The position numbers and the translations under genes were made by a program. Source: Microcoleus asticus IPMA8 (GTDB taxonomy: Bacteria > Cyanobacteriota > Cyanobacteriia > Cyanobacteriales > Microcoleaceae). From it: 64,000 bases of DNA. Location of the stretch: assembly GCF_013179805.1 (NCBI RefSeq), contig NZ_SRRZ01000006.1, forward strand, positions 1-64,000. Direction: 5' to 3'. The notes under the pieces are model-generated. The model did no database searches, was not told the origin of the DNA, and saw nothing but the letters and a program-made list of their open reading frames with translations. Positions 34,833 through 44,271 of this stretch are shown here, in pieces. Position 1 is the stretch's first letter. Each line of letters starts with the position of its first letter.

Positions 34833-37418
34833 TTATTTTCCGTCTTTGCTAATAGATTGCTTCGGCCAAGTAAACCGAAAAGTTGCTCCTTTACCTTCGG
34901 CAGATTCTAGGGAAATAGTACCCCCTTGACCTTCGACAATTTTCTTCACCAGCGACAAACCAATGCCAGTATTTTCAACTTTATCCCGAGCTTCCAAGGT
35001 CTGAAAAATTACAAAAACTTTATCGTGATATTCAGGAGCAATCCCCGGCCCGTCATCCTCTACAGAAAACTCGTAAAAATCATCTAACTCTTTAACCGAT
35101 ATTTTTACGTGACCGGATTCACATCGATTGTGCTTGATGGCGTTGCTAATTAAATTAGAAAAAACCTGCTGTAACGGCAATTTTTCGGTCACAAAAATTG
35201 GCATTCCCGGTTCAATTTTAACCTCAAATCCAGGCGGCGGCGCCAACGAATCAATAATTTCTGCTAATAACTTTTCAACTTGTACAATTTCTGAAGACAC
35301 TTGAATGCGTCCGACGCGGGAATATTGCAGCAGTCCCTCAATCAAACCTTCCATGCGGTGAACTCTGCCGCGCAGCAGGTTCATTTGGTGCAGAGTATCC
35401 TCTGTCATCGAGTCGCTGAGGTCTTCTTCTATCCAACTGCTGAGATTTGCGATCGCCCTCAGCGGCGCTTTCAAATCGTGAGAAACTACATAAGCAAACT
35501 GGTCTAATTCTTGATTCCGCTTTCTCAAAACATTCGTCGTTTTAGCCAGCATCTGCGCCGTCCAAGTCAATTCTTCAGCGCGCAACCGCAGCGATTCCTC
35601 AGCTTGTTTGCGTTCCCTAATATCTTCTACCACACCCATCAGAAATGGACTGCCATCTTGTTCTCGCAGCACCGAAACCGTTAAGTTTGTCCACACCAAC
35701 TCTCCATCTTTGCGGACGTAGCGCTTTTCCATACCATAATGTTCAACTTCTCCTGCTAACAATTGGCGCAAAATTTCCAGTTCGCTTGCCAAATCCTCCG
35801 GCCAAGTAATCTCCTGAAATCTTTTTTCCATCAATTCTTGGCGGGTGTAGCCCAAAATCTCGCAAAGTTTTTGATTGACTAACAGAAATTTGCCTTCGAC
35901 AGTCTTTTGGGCCATGCCGACTGCCGCCTGCTCAAAAGTAGCGCGAAACCGCTGGGCGCTTTGGGCTAAAGCAATTTCTGAGCGCTTGCGATCGCTAATA
36001 TCGTTGCTGATTTCCAAAATAGCCACAGGTTTATCTCGATCGTCGCGCTGCAAAGTCCACCGGCTGGCCACGGTTATTTTTGTCCCGTCTGCCTTGGTGC
36101 GTACCAGTTCCCCTTGCCAAGAACCCCGCTCGAAAAACACTTTTTGAATTGCCTCGAAAGGTTGCGTCCATTCTGTTTGCAAAAGCTCGTGAATATTTTT
36201 TCCTACTGCTTGCGACTTCCGCCACCCGTAGAGCCACTTCGCTCCCAAATTCCAATAAGAAATCGCGCCGTTCAAGTCGAGCACCGCGATCGTATCGTTC
36301 GCTAAATCCAGCATTTGCGCTTGCTTGCGCAGAGTTTCCTCAGCTTCTTTCCTTCCTCTGGCATCGCGGCAAACCGCAATAAACAAGTATTGATTTTCCA
36401 GACGCATTTCGCTGACAGCCAACTCCATCGGAAACTTGGTTCCGTCGCTGCGAAGTCCAACTGTTTCTTGCTGGTAAGTCTTCAGCTTAGTATCGGGATT
36501 TAACACAAAATATTCGATCGAATAATCCCCCGCGCTGCTGTCCGGCTCCGGTTGAGCTATCAGCCGCCGAAGGTTCGAGCCAATTATGCGATCGGCTTTC
36601 TCCCCAAAAATTTTTTCTGCTGCCTTATTAAAAGACTCAATATTTCCCTGTGCGTCCAAAGTAATAATACCGTCAGCCGCATTGTCTACCACAGCTTGAA
36701 TGCGACTTTTACTTTCTTCCAAGCCAGCTTGCCGCTTCCTCAATTCCTTCTCTAAACTATCAAATAAATACCAAGAAGCCCCTGCACCCAAACAGCCGAA
36801 AACCAAACCAGCTAATTGCACGAAATTAGTGCAATCTATCAACTCCCGTATTTGCCCCTCTAAAGATTTCTGGTAGGCTTCGCGCGCATCAGCAAACGCA
36901 TTAATTTTTTCGCGCAGTCGATCCATCTTCAATTTACCTTGAACGAACACCTGAATTGTTTCCGGCGACTGCACCCTTGTTGCCGAACTGTCGAGCTTAT
37001 TCAAAGTGTTTTGCAAGACATTTATTTGCTGTTGGGTACTTTGTTTAATTTCTTTAAATCGCTGAGCTTGCAGTTGATTGTCTCGAACCATAACCTCGAG
37101 TTTAGCCAGCAGCAGAGGCAAACTCTTCTTTGCTTCTAAGTAGGGTGATATAAATTCGCGGCGCTTTGTCAACCCGTAACCCCGAATGCCCGTTTCTGCA
37201 TCCACCACGATTGTTAACAAGCGGTTAGTTTCTTCAAGTATTTCCTTATTAATATTTGCTCGCTTTCTGATCTGTAGGCTGCTATCCCGGAGCCATGCAA
37301 TTGCTATCAGCGAAGCAAACAGACAAATCACGGGGATAGTAACGATGACTGTTCCCCGCTGGCGAATTGGTCGGTCTGTCCATACAAATTGGACGCAGCG
37401 ATCGAGCAAATACTTCAC
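34833..37418 (-). CDS. CHASE3-PAS histidine kinase, membrane-bound
   Basis: An 861-residue sensor with a GTG start. Two membrane segments (~24-44 and ~195-215) bracket a CHASE3 domain (TIVVDAETGIRGYGLTKRRE). Three PAS domains with PAC motifs follow (~235-360, 365-480, 485-610). The H box VVSHDLKAPLRAIANLSSW carries H647 and is the phytochrome-like HisKA type; HATPase motifs are FSNLISNAIKHN, VEDDGPGIAPEYH and GIGLSLVKKIVEGQGG. There is no receiver. The stimulus is unknown. The neighbour on the same strand upstream is a small unknown protein. Confidence 0.94.
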   Translation of the reverse strand: MKYLLDRCVQFVWTDRPIRQRGTVIVTIPVICLFASLIAIAWLRDSSLQIRKRANINKEILEETNRLLTIVVDAETGIRGYGLTKRREFISPYLEAKKSLPLLLAKLEVMVRDNQLQAQRFKEIKQSTQQQINVLQNTLNKLDSSATRVQSPETIQVFVQGKLKMDRLREKINAFADAREAYQKSLEGQIRELIDCTNFVQLAGLVFGCLGAGASWYLFDSLEKELRKRQAGLEESKSRIQAVVDNAADGIITLDAQGNIESFNKAAEKIFGEKADRIIGSNLRRLIAQPEPDSSAGDYSIEYFVLNPDTKLKTYQQETVGLRSDGTKFPMELAVSEMRLENQYLFIAVCRDARGRKEAEETLRKQAQMLDLANDTIAVLDLNGAISYWNLGAKWLYGWRKSQAVGKNIHELLQTEWTQPFEAIQKVFFERGSWQGELVRTKADGTKITVASRWTLQRDDRDKPVAILEISNDISDRKRSEIALAQSAQRFRATFEQAAVGMAQKTVEGKFLLVNQKLCEILGYTRQELMEKRFQEITWPEDLASELEILRQLLAGEVEHYGMEKRYVRKDGELVWTNLTVSVLREQDGSPFLMGVVEDIRERKQAEESLRLRAEELTWTAQMLAKTTNVLRKRNQELDQFAYVVSHDLKAPLRAIANLSSWIEEDLSDSMTEDTLHQMNLLRGRVHRMEGLIEGLLQYSRVGRIQVSSEIVQVEKLLAEIIDSLAPPPGFEVKIEPGMPIFVTEKLPLQQVFSNLISNAIKHNRCESGHVKISVKELDDFYEFSVEDDGPGIAPEYHDKVFVIFQTLEARDKVENTGIGLSLVKKIVEGQGGTISLESAEGKGATFRFTWPKQSISKDGK

Positions 37419-37548
37419 GGATGTTGAAGAAGAAAGTTTGCTGGCAGTATATCGCTTTTTGGCAATTTAGGCTAGGGATAAGTTCGTTTTTTTTGTTTGG
37501 CGATCGCCGGGGACTAACCGTGGAAACTAGATTAGACCCCTGCTATAC

Positions 37549-37824
37549 CTACCTGCTGAGAGTAACAGCAGATTTTTTTGAACGGTTTTTAAACGGAGAC
37601 AAGGAGAAGGAAATGCCTTTTTTCGGCAGCGAGACAGCAGGAGAACCAGAAACGAGCCTTTGTGCTTTACCTTCGTTTTCGCCTTCGGCTTTTGCTGTCA
37701 AACTAGAGTCTGTTTCGCAAGCATTCTGAACATTTGTAACTACAGTAGTCCACCTGCCTGTAACGGGATCGCGATAACAAGTGAAAGGATTTATTTTTAG
37801 CGGTTGACTGCAAGGTTTAATCAT
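37549..37824 (-). CDS. Hypothetical protein, 91 residues
   Basis: The ATG at 37824 is preceded by AAAGGAG nine bases away, a strong ribosome binding site. The N-terminal part (INPFTCYRDPVTGRWTTV) resembles a motif of small cyanobacterial proteins of unknown function; the C-terminal part is Ser/Lys-rich without recognisable structure. It is followed by the CHASE3 kinase on the same strand after ~130 bases. Confidence 0.55.
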   Translation of the reverse strand: MIKPCSQPLKINPFTCYRDPVTGRWTTVVTNVQNACETDSSLTAKAEGENEGKAQRLVSGSPAVSLPKKGISFSLSPFKNRSKKSAVTLSR

Positions 37825-38321
37825 GTAGATGCACTCCTTTGATTCTCAGAACTTGCGCACTGCTTTCAGCAGCAGTGCTATCTCGCCAGTATAAACAGCA
37901 GTATGAAGGCAAAAACCAGAATTGTGTTTCTGTGCCCAGAGACTTTTGATAATTCCTGATTTCCTGTTAACTTTTGCCTTCTACTGGTTGCCGACCATAG
38001 CATTACTTTTACCAAAATGCCTTTCTGCAAGCAACCCCTCACCCCCTTAATCAGGTTGAGGTGCGACTTGTGAATGCAGCGAGGCGCGAGATCCTGCCTG
38101 CGGGAAAACTTTGGGATAATACAGGTATTCTAGGCTGGGAAAAAATGTTACTGTGTGATCGGCAACAGACGTCGATCGCGATCTGTGTCACAATTAAAAA
38201 GGGAATTGGTAATTGGTAATGGCGAATTGATAATGAGGGAATTAGTAATCGGGAATTATTCCATCTCTTCCTTTCCTTAAATCGGTTAAATCCCGTACAC
38301 AATCCGTTGTATAACTTCATT
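37825..38321. other. Intergenic region
   Basis: No supported gene. AATTGGTAATTGGTAAT-type simple repeats occur around 38200-38250. No terminator or promoter was recognised. Confidence 0.5.
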
Positions 38322-40460
38322 CTAACTAATATTAACTTTTGCCTTTAATTGAACAGTAAAAGTAGAGCCAACACCAAACTGACTCTCAACAGTGATATCG
38401 CCGCCCATCATCTGGCAAAACAAGCGGCTAATGGCTAATCCTAAACCGGTGCCGCCGTACTTGCGAGTAGTCGAAGCATCCCCTTGAATAAAAGGTTGAA
38501 ACAAACCATGCTGCTGTTCTGCCGACATCCCAATCCCCGTATCGGATACCTGCAAATAAACCGAATCGCTGCCGCCTGCTGATTCGCGAGTCGCGCTCAA
38601 CAGCACGGTTCCACCTTCGGTAAACTTCAAGGCATTCGAGAGCAAATTGAACAGAATTTGCCGGACTTTAGTCAAATCTGCATACATCACTCCCAAATTG
38701 GGAGAGCAAGAAACTTGCAATTCATTGTGATTTTTTTCGACCAAAGGGTGCAAAGTTGCAACGACTTCTTCTATTAAATTGCCGAGGTCAAAATTTTCTA
38801 AGTAAAGCTCCATCCGACCCGCTTCGATCTTAGAAAGGTCGAGAATATCGTTAATTAAAGTCAGCAAGTGTTTGCCGGCGTTATAAATTTTTTGGGTATC
38901 CGGAAGTATCTCTTCGAGTCCCGATTCCAGTGCTTCTTCTTGTAGCATTTCGCTGTAACCGATAATCGCGTTGAGCGGCGTCCGTAGCTCGTGGCTCATA
39001 TTGGCTAAAAAAGTGCTTTTAGCTCTCGAAGCTGCTTCAGCTTTGTGTAAGGCTTCTTGCAAAGCTATTTCGGTTCTTTTGCGCTCTGCAATTTCGATGC
39101 GGAGCAGTTTATTGGCGGCGGTGAGTTGAGCGGTACGCTGATCGACGGTCATTTCTAGCTGCGCTTTGGCTTTGGAGAGTGCTTCCTGAGCCCGCTGGCG
39201 CTCAAATCCTTCGATCGCCAGCGCTACCAAATTTGCCAAAGAATCGGCGAATGTGCGCTCCTCCAGAGCCCACTGGCGGGGCGCGCCGATATGTTCGAGA
39301 GAGAGGATACCGACGATCTGGCCGCCGAGCCTAATTGCTACATTTAAGATGGATGAATTTGGCTTGCTGGCATCTGGCACCACAGCGGAATGTTCGGCTA
39401 CCGAAGATAAGTGGGAGAAATTTGTTTTTAGAGAGTTTTGAGTCTTTGGCAGAGGTTCTAAAGCTTTGTCCGATCGCACATTTTCGCCCGGTGCGTCGCC
39501 TTCAACATCTAAAGTTGAAAATTTTAAATCGCTTGCCGATATGGACTGGTGGCTCAAATGATTCTCGCGGGTGCGATCGTACAAGTCCAGACAAACTAAT
39601 TTGAGGTTGGGGATTGTAAATTTAGAACGATTGACCGACTCGTTTTCCTCTGGGGCGGCAGTCTCTGTATCGGTTGATTCTGTTTGGTTGTGGGCGAGCG
39701 ATCTCTCGGTAAAATTTAGCTGAGGATCGATCGGGTAGCGAGTTCCAAATCTTCCAGGGTTGTAAAGCCAGACGCTGACTTTTTCCACATCCAAAGTGCG
39801 GGCGGCAGCCTCAGTAATTTCGCGAATTCCCACATTCAGCGCACCGCTGTTGAGAGTCCTCTGCCGACCTAGCTGCAACAAAGCCAAACTCTGGCGGCGG
39901 AGCCGCTTTTCGCTCTCTTGGAGAGTTTGTTCTGCTTCCTTGCGCTGGGTGAGGTCGTACAAGGCGCACAATGCCGTCTGCTGACCGTTAAACAGCAGCG
40001 GCTCAACCGAGATCATCACCCAGAAAGGGGTGCCGTCTGACTTTTTGCAGTGCAGTTCGTAGTTTTGGAGGTGTCCGTCTTTAGCAATTGCCTCAAGTAC
40101 CTTTGGGCGATCGCTGGGGTTTAAGTAAAAGTCTAGAGTGCTGCTACCGATCAATTTTTCTAGGGGTAGGTTCAGGAGAGAAGCCAATTGAGGGTTCGCA
40201 TACAGAATTAAGCCGTCACAGAGGCGAGAAACCAATACCGGAACGGGAGTTGCCGAGGCGATCGTCCGAAACTGCTCTTCGCTTGAACGCAGTGCCAACT
40301 CAGCTTTGCTCAGCAAGTGAGCTTCCATCGTATCCGAATGTTCGGTGGTAGTCTCCAGCATAATTTCTAGGTCAGTCTTTTCGCGCTTCAAGTTTTCAAG
40401 TTCTGCACTCAGCCGCTGAACGTCAAAAAGTAGCTGTTCTGTCGATGGTTCTTCCTGCAT
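38322..40460 (-). CDS. PAS-GAF histidine kinase, soluble
   Basis: A 712-residue kinase. An N-terminal coiled coil (ELENLKREKTDLEIMLETTT) leads to a PAS domain (~65-185), a GAF domain (~190-425, with a long polar insertion near 260-350), and a second coiled coil. H490 lies in MSHELRTPLNAIIGYSEML; HATPase motifs are LFNLLSNALKFTEGG, VSDTGIGMS and YGGTGLGLAIS. There is no receiver and no membrane segment. It lies downstream of the STAS-domain gene on the same strand, ~150 bases apart, suggesting a functional pair. Confidence 0.94.
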   Translation of the reverse strand: MQEEPSTEQLLFDVQRLSAELENLKREKTDLEIMLETTTEHSDTMEAHLLSKAELALRSSEEQFRTIASATPVPVLVSRLCDGLILYANPQLASLLNLPLEKLIGSSTLDFYLNPSDRPKVLEAIAKDGHLQNYELHCKKSDGTPFWVMISVEPLLFNGQQTALCALYDLTQRKEAEQTLQESEKRLRRQSLALLQLGRQRTLNSGALNVGIREITEAAARTLDVEKVSVWLYNPGRFGTRYPIDPQLNFTERSLAHNQTESTDTETAAPEENESVNRSKFTIPNLKLVCLDLYDRTRENHLSHQSISASDLKFSTLDVEGDAPGENVRSDKALEPLPKTQNSLKTNFSHLSSVAEHSAVVPDASKPNSSILNVAIRLGGQIVGILSLEHIGAPRQWALEERTFADSLANLVALAIEGFERQRAQEALSKAKAQLEMTVDQRTAQLTAANKLLRIEIAERKRTEIALQEALHKAEAASRAKSTFLANMSHELRTPLNAIIGYSEMLQEEALESGLEEILPDTQKIYNAGKHLLTLINDILDLSKIEAGRMELYLENFDLGNLIEEVVATLHPLVEKNHNELQVSCSPNLGVMYADLTKVRQILFNLLSNALKFTEGGTVLLSATRESAGGSDSVYLQVSDTGIGMSAEQQHGLFQPFIQGDASTTRKYGGTGLGLAISRLFCQMMGGDITVESQFGVGSTFTVQLKAKVNIS

Positions 40461-40610
40461 AGCAATTGAAAATTGGTAATTTTTAGTTTATTTTGAATTC
40501 TTTTACGGTTTTGTGCTAGCTTAACTATGACTTATTCCCATTAACTTCAGCCACCCTCATCCTGGTTCCCGGACTTAGCTTGGGGTTCATCTTTTTTACC
40601 TTTTTCTATA

Positions 40611-40955
40611 CTATTCCAATTCTAAGTGCAAGGAAGGCATCAGCCGTTGCAAGTTCTTCAGGGATTTTTTCTGCCAGTGGATCTGTTTAGAGCCTTTTAT
40701 GGCGATTTGAATATTTTTTTGCTGGCGCACTTTGATAATAAATTTTGAGACAATATTAATTCCCGAACTATTTAAAAATTCTAGCTTTCGCAAGTCTAGA
40801 GTAACAGTGTTTGGCGAGGATTCAGCCACTTCGTTGAGCAGATCGACGATCGGCGCGTATTCTTCCACCTGGCTGAGTCGGAACGAGCCGCTGCAGGTCA
40901 CTGTTTGGGTATCGCCATCGTAGCTGAGCGTGTAATCTTTGGTCTTAATCTCCAT
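40611..40955 (-). CDS. STAS-like regulator (Slr1659 family)
   Basis: A 114-residue protein resembling the Slr1659 group of cyanobacterial STAS-like regulators: YTLSYDGDTQTVTCSGSFRL, EEYAPIVDLLNEV, and NTVTLDLRKLEFLNSSGIN with NSSGIN at the usual anti-sigma-antagonist phosphorylation position. In other cyanobacteria this protein is encoded beside an Slr1658-type ATPase, absent here; a PAS-GAF kinase gene follows instead. Confidence 0.85.
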   Translation of the reverse strand: MEIKTKDYTLSYDGDTQTVTCSGSFRLSQVEEYAPIVDLLNEVAESSPNTVTLDLRKLEFLNSSGINIVSKFIIKVRQQKNIQIAIKGSKQIHWQKKSLKNLQRLMPSLHLELE

Positions 40956-41389
40956 ACTTTTCTCGGTTGTGGGTTGTTAGCGGTAAAGGGGCTTTGGCTG
41001 CGGGAGCGAGGATTGATGTTCAGGCTAGCACGATAAAAATTCGGCCGTTTGCCGAATGCCTTTGCTGGTGTAACTTGTATTACATATACTGCTAACTGTA
41101 GCATTGCCACAGGGCAGTTATGAGTTATTTTGGGATTTATCAGTTGTGATACCAGTTGGAAAAAAGAATGCAACTGTTGACTAGCTCTCTACCCTGGTAG
41201 TCATTAGTCATTGCCAATTATTCAATTATTCAATCTAAAATTTTAGGAGTTGTGGGGCTGTAGGAAACCAGCTTTTGCTGAAGTTCCGAGTTATCAATTC
41301 TGTTCTTTTTCTCAATTTAGTATTGACAAATTTACCAAAATGTGAGAAAAATTTCACATCTAACCCAGCAGTGAGTAGGAGAATATTTA
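40956..41389. promoter_or_regulatory. cynS upstream region
   Basis: No gene. TTGACA at 41323-41328 with an AT-rich -10 candidate (AAAAAT at 41347) may form the cyanase promoter. TGTGA and TCACA half-sites at 41341-41358 are 8 bases apart. AGGAGA lies just before the ATG as ribosome binding site. A perfect NtcA site was not seen. Confidence 0.45.
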
Positions 41390-41833
41390 ATGGCAATTTC
41401 ACAAATTACAGAAAAGCTTTTGGCTGCTAAAAAAGCTAAGGGAATTAGTTTTGCAGATTTGGAAAAACTTTTGGGGCGCGACGAAGTTTGGATTGCCGCG
41501 GTTATTTACCGTCAAGCAACCACATCTGAAGATGAAGCAGAGAAAATTGTCTCGGCTTTGGGACTAGATGGCGAGACGGCTGCGGTTCTCTGCGAACCTC
41601 CGTTAAAAGGTTCTTTGGAGGCCTCGGTTCCGGTCGATCCTCTGATTTATCGTTTCTATGAAATTATGCAGGTTTACGGGATGCCGCTCAAAGCAGTGAT
41701 ACAGGAAAAATTTGGTGACGGGATTATGAGCGCGATCGACTTTACATTGGATGTCGAGAAAGAAGCAGACCCAAAAGGCGATCGAGTGAAAATAATTATG
41801 TCGGGAAAATTTTTGGCATACAAAAAATGGTAA
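41390..41833 (+). CDS. cynS: Cyanate hydratase (cyanase)
   Basis: A 147-residue enzyme that converts cyanate and bicarbonate to ammonia and CO2. The N-terminal half is the helical DNA-binding-like domain; the catalytic domain contains R88 and E91 (YRFYEIM) and S114 (IMSAIDF), matching the Arg-Glu-Ser triad of E. coli cyanase. The length is that of full-length family members (E. coli 156). No cynABD transporter genes are next to it, so it may serve internal cyanate detoxification and nitrogen recovery. Confidence 0.97.
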   Translation: MAISQITEKLLAAKKAKGISFADLEKLLGRDEVWIAAVIYRQATTSEDEAEKIVSALGLDGETAAVLCEPPLKGSLEASVPVDPLIYRFYEIMQVYGMPLKAVIQEKFGDGIMSAIDFTLDVEKEADPKGDRVKIIMSGKFLAYKKW

Positions 41834-42208
41834 GCCAGTCTTGCTTTACCTTCAAGTGAAAATTAAAAAATCAACATTTGGTCGAATGACTAATGACTAA
41901 TGACTAATGACTAATGACTAAGGCCTCAAAAGTGTTAACTTAGAAATAGAGATCGCGAAGCTTGACTCCGCCAAAAAAACGGAGACAAGCCCCCGACTTA
42001 AGTCGTGCAGAGCCCCAAATTTTAGACCATAGTTCAGCTCCAAAATTCATCTGTGGAGTAAATCTAAAATCTAAAATCTAAAATCTAAAATCGACTGACT
42101 GGCTTGGGTGTCCGATCGGGAAACCTTTCTAGGGCAGAGCTAAGGTCGATCCCGCGGCAACTTCCCCAGTAGAAACAAGCAACCGCAACCGTAAAGTAAG
42201 AGGCAAAT
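41834..42208. repeat. Intergenic region with two heptamer tracts
   Basis: No gene. TAATGAC is repeated about five times at 41886-41923, and ATCTAAA several times at 42061-42092; both are STRR heptamers. AAGAGG just upstream of clpX provides its ribosome binding site. Confidence 0.75.
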
Positions 42209-43591
42209 ATGTCAAAATATGACTCCCATCTGAGATGCTCCTTTTGCGGCAAGTCGCAAGAGTACGTCCGCAAGTTAATAGCTGGGCCCGGGGTCTACAT
42301 TTGCGATGAATGCGTGGAACTGTGCAATGAAATTTTAGAGGAGGAGTTCTTTGACTCCAGTAAAACAATTGGTCAACAGATTCCCCAATCAGAGGTGCGA
42401 GAGTCTCAGGGACAAGGAACGCGGCGTCCGGGTCGATCGAATAAATCGAAAATTGTTTTAGGTCAAATTCCGAAACCGACAGAAATCAAGCAGCATTTAG
42501 ACAACCACGTTATCGGCCAGCATTCAGCAAAAAAAGTCCTTTCTGTAGCAGTTTACAACCACTACAAGCGCTTGAGCGTTGACCAAGCTAAAGATAGCGA
42601 CAAGTCTTCCCCTGACAGCGATGTAGAACTGCAAAAATCCAACATCCTGCTAGTCGGGCCGACAGGTTGTGGCAAAACTTTGTTAGCGCAAAGTTTGGCG
42701 CAAATGCTGGAAGTCCCGTTTGCGGTAGCCGATGCGACGACGCTGACAGAAGCTGGATATGTCGGCGACGATGTAGAAAATATTTTGCTGCGGCTGTTGC
42801 AAATGTCGGATTTTGATGTCGAATCGGCGCAGCGCGGCATTATTTATATTGATGAAATTGACAAGATTGCTCGCAAAAGCGAAAATACTTCGATTACCAG
42901 GGATGTATCAGGAGAAGGAGTGCAGCAAGCGCTGCTAAAAATGTTGGAAGGAACGGTGGTTAACGTGCCCCCGCAAGGAGGCCGCAAACATCCTTACCAA
43001 GATTTTATTCAAGTTGACACGAGCAAAATTCTATTTATTTGCGGCGGTGCTTTTGTCGGTTTGGAAAAAATAGTTGAACAGCGTTTGGGTAAAAAATCCT
43101 TGGGCTTTATTCAGCCAACAGAAAGCGACAGCAACTCAACTTTGCCGGCTAAGGATAAGCGGGCTGCTGATATTTTGCAGCAGGTACAGCCTGACGATTT
43201 AGTCAAGTTTGGTTTGATTCCTGAGTTTGTCGGGCGGATTCCGGTGGTGACGGTGATTTCGCCGCTGGATGAAGCAGCTTTGATGCAGATATTGACCGAG
43301 CCCCGGAATGCGCTGGTGAAGCAGTATCAAAAGCTGTTGAAGATGGACAGCGTGGAATTAGAATTCCAGCCGGAAGCTCTGCGGGCGATCGCCCAGGAAG
43401 CCTACCGCCGCAAAACTGGCGCCCGAGCTCTCCGCAGCATTTTAGAGGAGTTAATGCTCGATGTGATGTACGAGTTGCCTTCTCGCAAGGATGTGGCTCA
43501 CTGTATGATTACTCCTGAAATGGTCGAGAAGCGATCGACTGCTGAATTGCTGTGGCATCCCGCTTGGCACAAACAGCACGAAACTGCATAA
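42209..43591 (+). CDS. clpX: ATP-dependent Clp protease ATP-binding subunit ClpX
   Basis: A 460-residue AAA+ unfoldase that feeds substrates to ClpP. The N-terminal zinc-binding domain has C10, C13, C32 and C35. Walker A is GPTGCGKT (~150-157), Walker B IIYIDEIDKIA, and the sensor-2 region RKTGARALRSILEE. An IGL-type pore-side loop for ClpP docking is represented by LGFIQ. In many cyanobacteria clpX follows tig and a clpP gene; neither is within reach here, so its ClpP partner must be encoded elsewhere. Confidence 0.97.
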   Translation: MSKYDSHLRCSFCGKSQEYVRKLIAGPGVYICDECVELCNEILEEEFFDSSKTIGQQIPQSEVRESQGQGTRRPGRSNKSKIVLGQIPKPTEIKQHLDNHVIGQHSAKKVLSVAVYNHYKRLSVDQAKDSDKSSPDSDVELQKSNILLVGPTGCGKTLLAQSLAQMLEVPFAVADATTLTEAGYVGDDVENILLRLLQMSDFDVESAQRGIIYIDEIDKIARKSENTSITRDVSGEGVQQALLKMLEGTVVNVPPQGGRKHPYQDFIQVDTSKILFICGGAFVGLEKIVEQRLGKKSLGFIQPTESDSNSTLPAKDKRAADILQQVQPDDLVKFGLIPEFVGRIPVVTVISPLDEAALMQILTEPRNALVKQYQKLLKMDSVELEFQPEALRAIAQEAYRRKTGARALRSILEELMLDVMYELPSRKDVAHCMITPEMVEKRSTAELLWHPAWHKQHETA

Positions 43592-43600
43592 TTTGTAATC

Positions 43601-43627
43601 TGTAGGGTGCTTGTGGCGCACCCTACA
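43601..43627. repeat. TGTAGGGTGC palindromic repeat
   Basis: TGTAGGGTGC (43601-43610) is inverted as GCACCCTACA (43617-43626). It follows clpX, can fold into a hairpin, and has no T-run; this type of element is common between cyanobacterial genes. A shorter relative lies after znuA (~55277-55300). Confidence 0.7.
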
Positions 43628-43661
43628 AGCTTGGCAAATTTACTTTATGGCAGCTTAAAAA

Positions 43662-44252
43662 ATGTCAGTCAATGTAGCTAAAGCCAGTAAAAAATCGAGA
43701 TTGCCAGTATCCAGTTTGCTGCCGAGGATTGGAATTTACAGCGCGGTTATGGCTGGCATAATAGCGTGTTTTTACGATTTCAAACTCAATATGATCGCCC
43801 CGTCAAGCGATAATAAATATTCAGAAAACCCACAATATATTAGTGCCATCAATAAAGTGCAGCTCCATTACTATGCAGAGTACGGTCAATTTAGCGATTC
43901 CATTGCAGAATTGGGTCTTGGAATGAAAGAACACACCAAGAACTATCATTACACGATCGTCTCATCAATGGGCCCGGTTCAAACTAGGCACAATCACCGC
44001 CAACCAGCACAATTTGAAAGCGCGCTCGCGCTCGCGCTCGCCAAACCTACTGACAGGAGCCCCCCCGGGAAATCCTACACTGGCGCAGTATTTGCTTACA
44101 AAGAAAAGGGTAGCAATCTAATAAGAACTATTAGTGCTATATGCGAGAGCGATCGGAAGAACGCAAGTTATGCAGAAATTTGGAGTTCGCCAACTTTTGA
44201 CGGCAAAAAAATTCACTGCCAGCCCGGAACAAGGTTATGGCTAAAAAATTAA
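43662..44252 (+). CDS. Type IV pilin-like protein (G/H family)
   Basis: A 196-residue protein with a basic start, a membrane segment at ~24-41, and a periplasmic domain containing NKVQLHYYAEYGQFSDSIAE and GAVFAYKEKGSN, then a terminal Cys pair region (AICESDRK, HCQPGT). This arrangement resembles the cyanobacterial type IV pilin-like G/H family, though a classical prepilin cleavage site is not evident. A run of the repeated codons for Ala-Leu (ALALALA, 44022-44042) is an unstable short repeat. The 3' end is followed by a 37-base imperfect tandem duplication. Confidence 0.7.
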   Translation: MSVNVAKASKKSRLPVSSLLPRIGIYSAVMAGIIACFYDFKLNMIAPSSDNKYSENPQYISAINKVQLHYYAEYGQFSDSIAELGLGMKEHTKNYHYTIVSSMGPVQTRHNHRQPAQFESALALALAKPTDRSPPGKSYTGAVFAYKEKGSNLIRTISAICESDRKNASYAEIWSSPTFDGKKIHCQPGTRLWLKN

Positions 44253-44271
44253 CTGCCAGCCCGGAACAAGG

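Noticed and set aside
41341..41358. CRP-like site TGTGA/TCACA upstream of cynS
   Set aside because: Half-sites are 8 bases apart, not 6 as in CRP/SyCRP1 sites, and the inner bases are not symmetrical.
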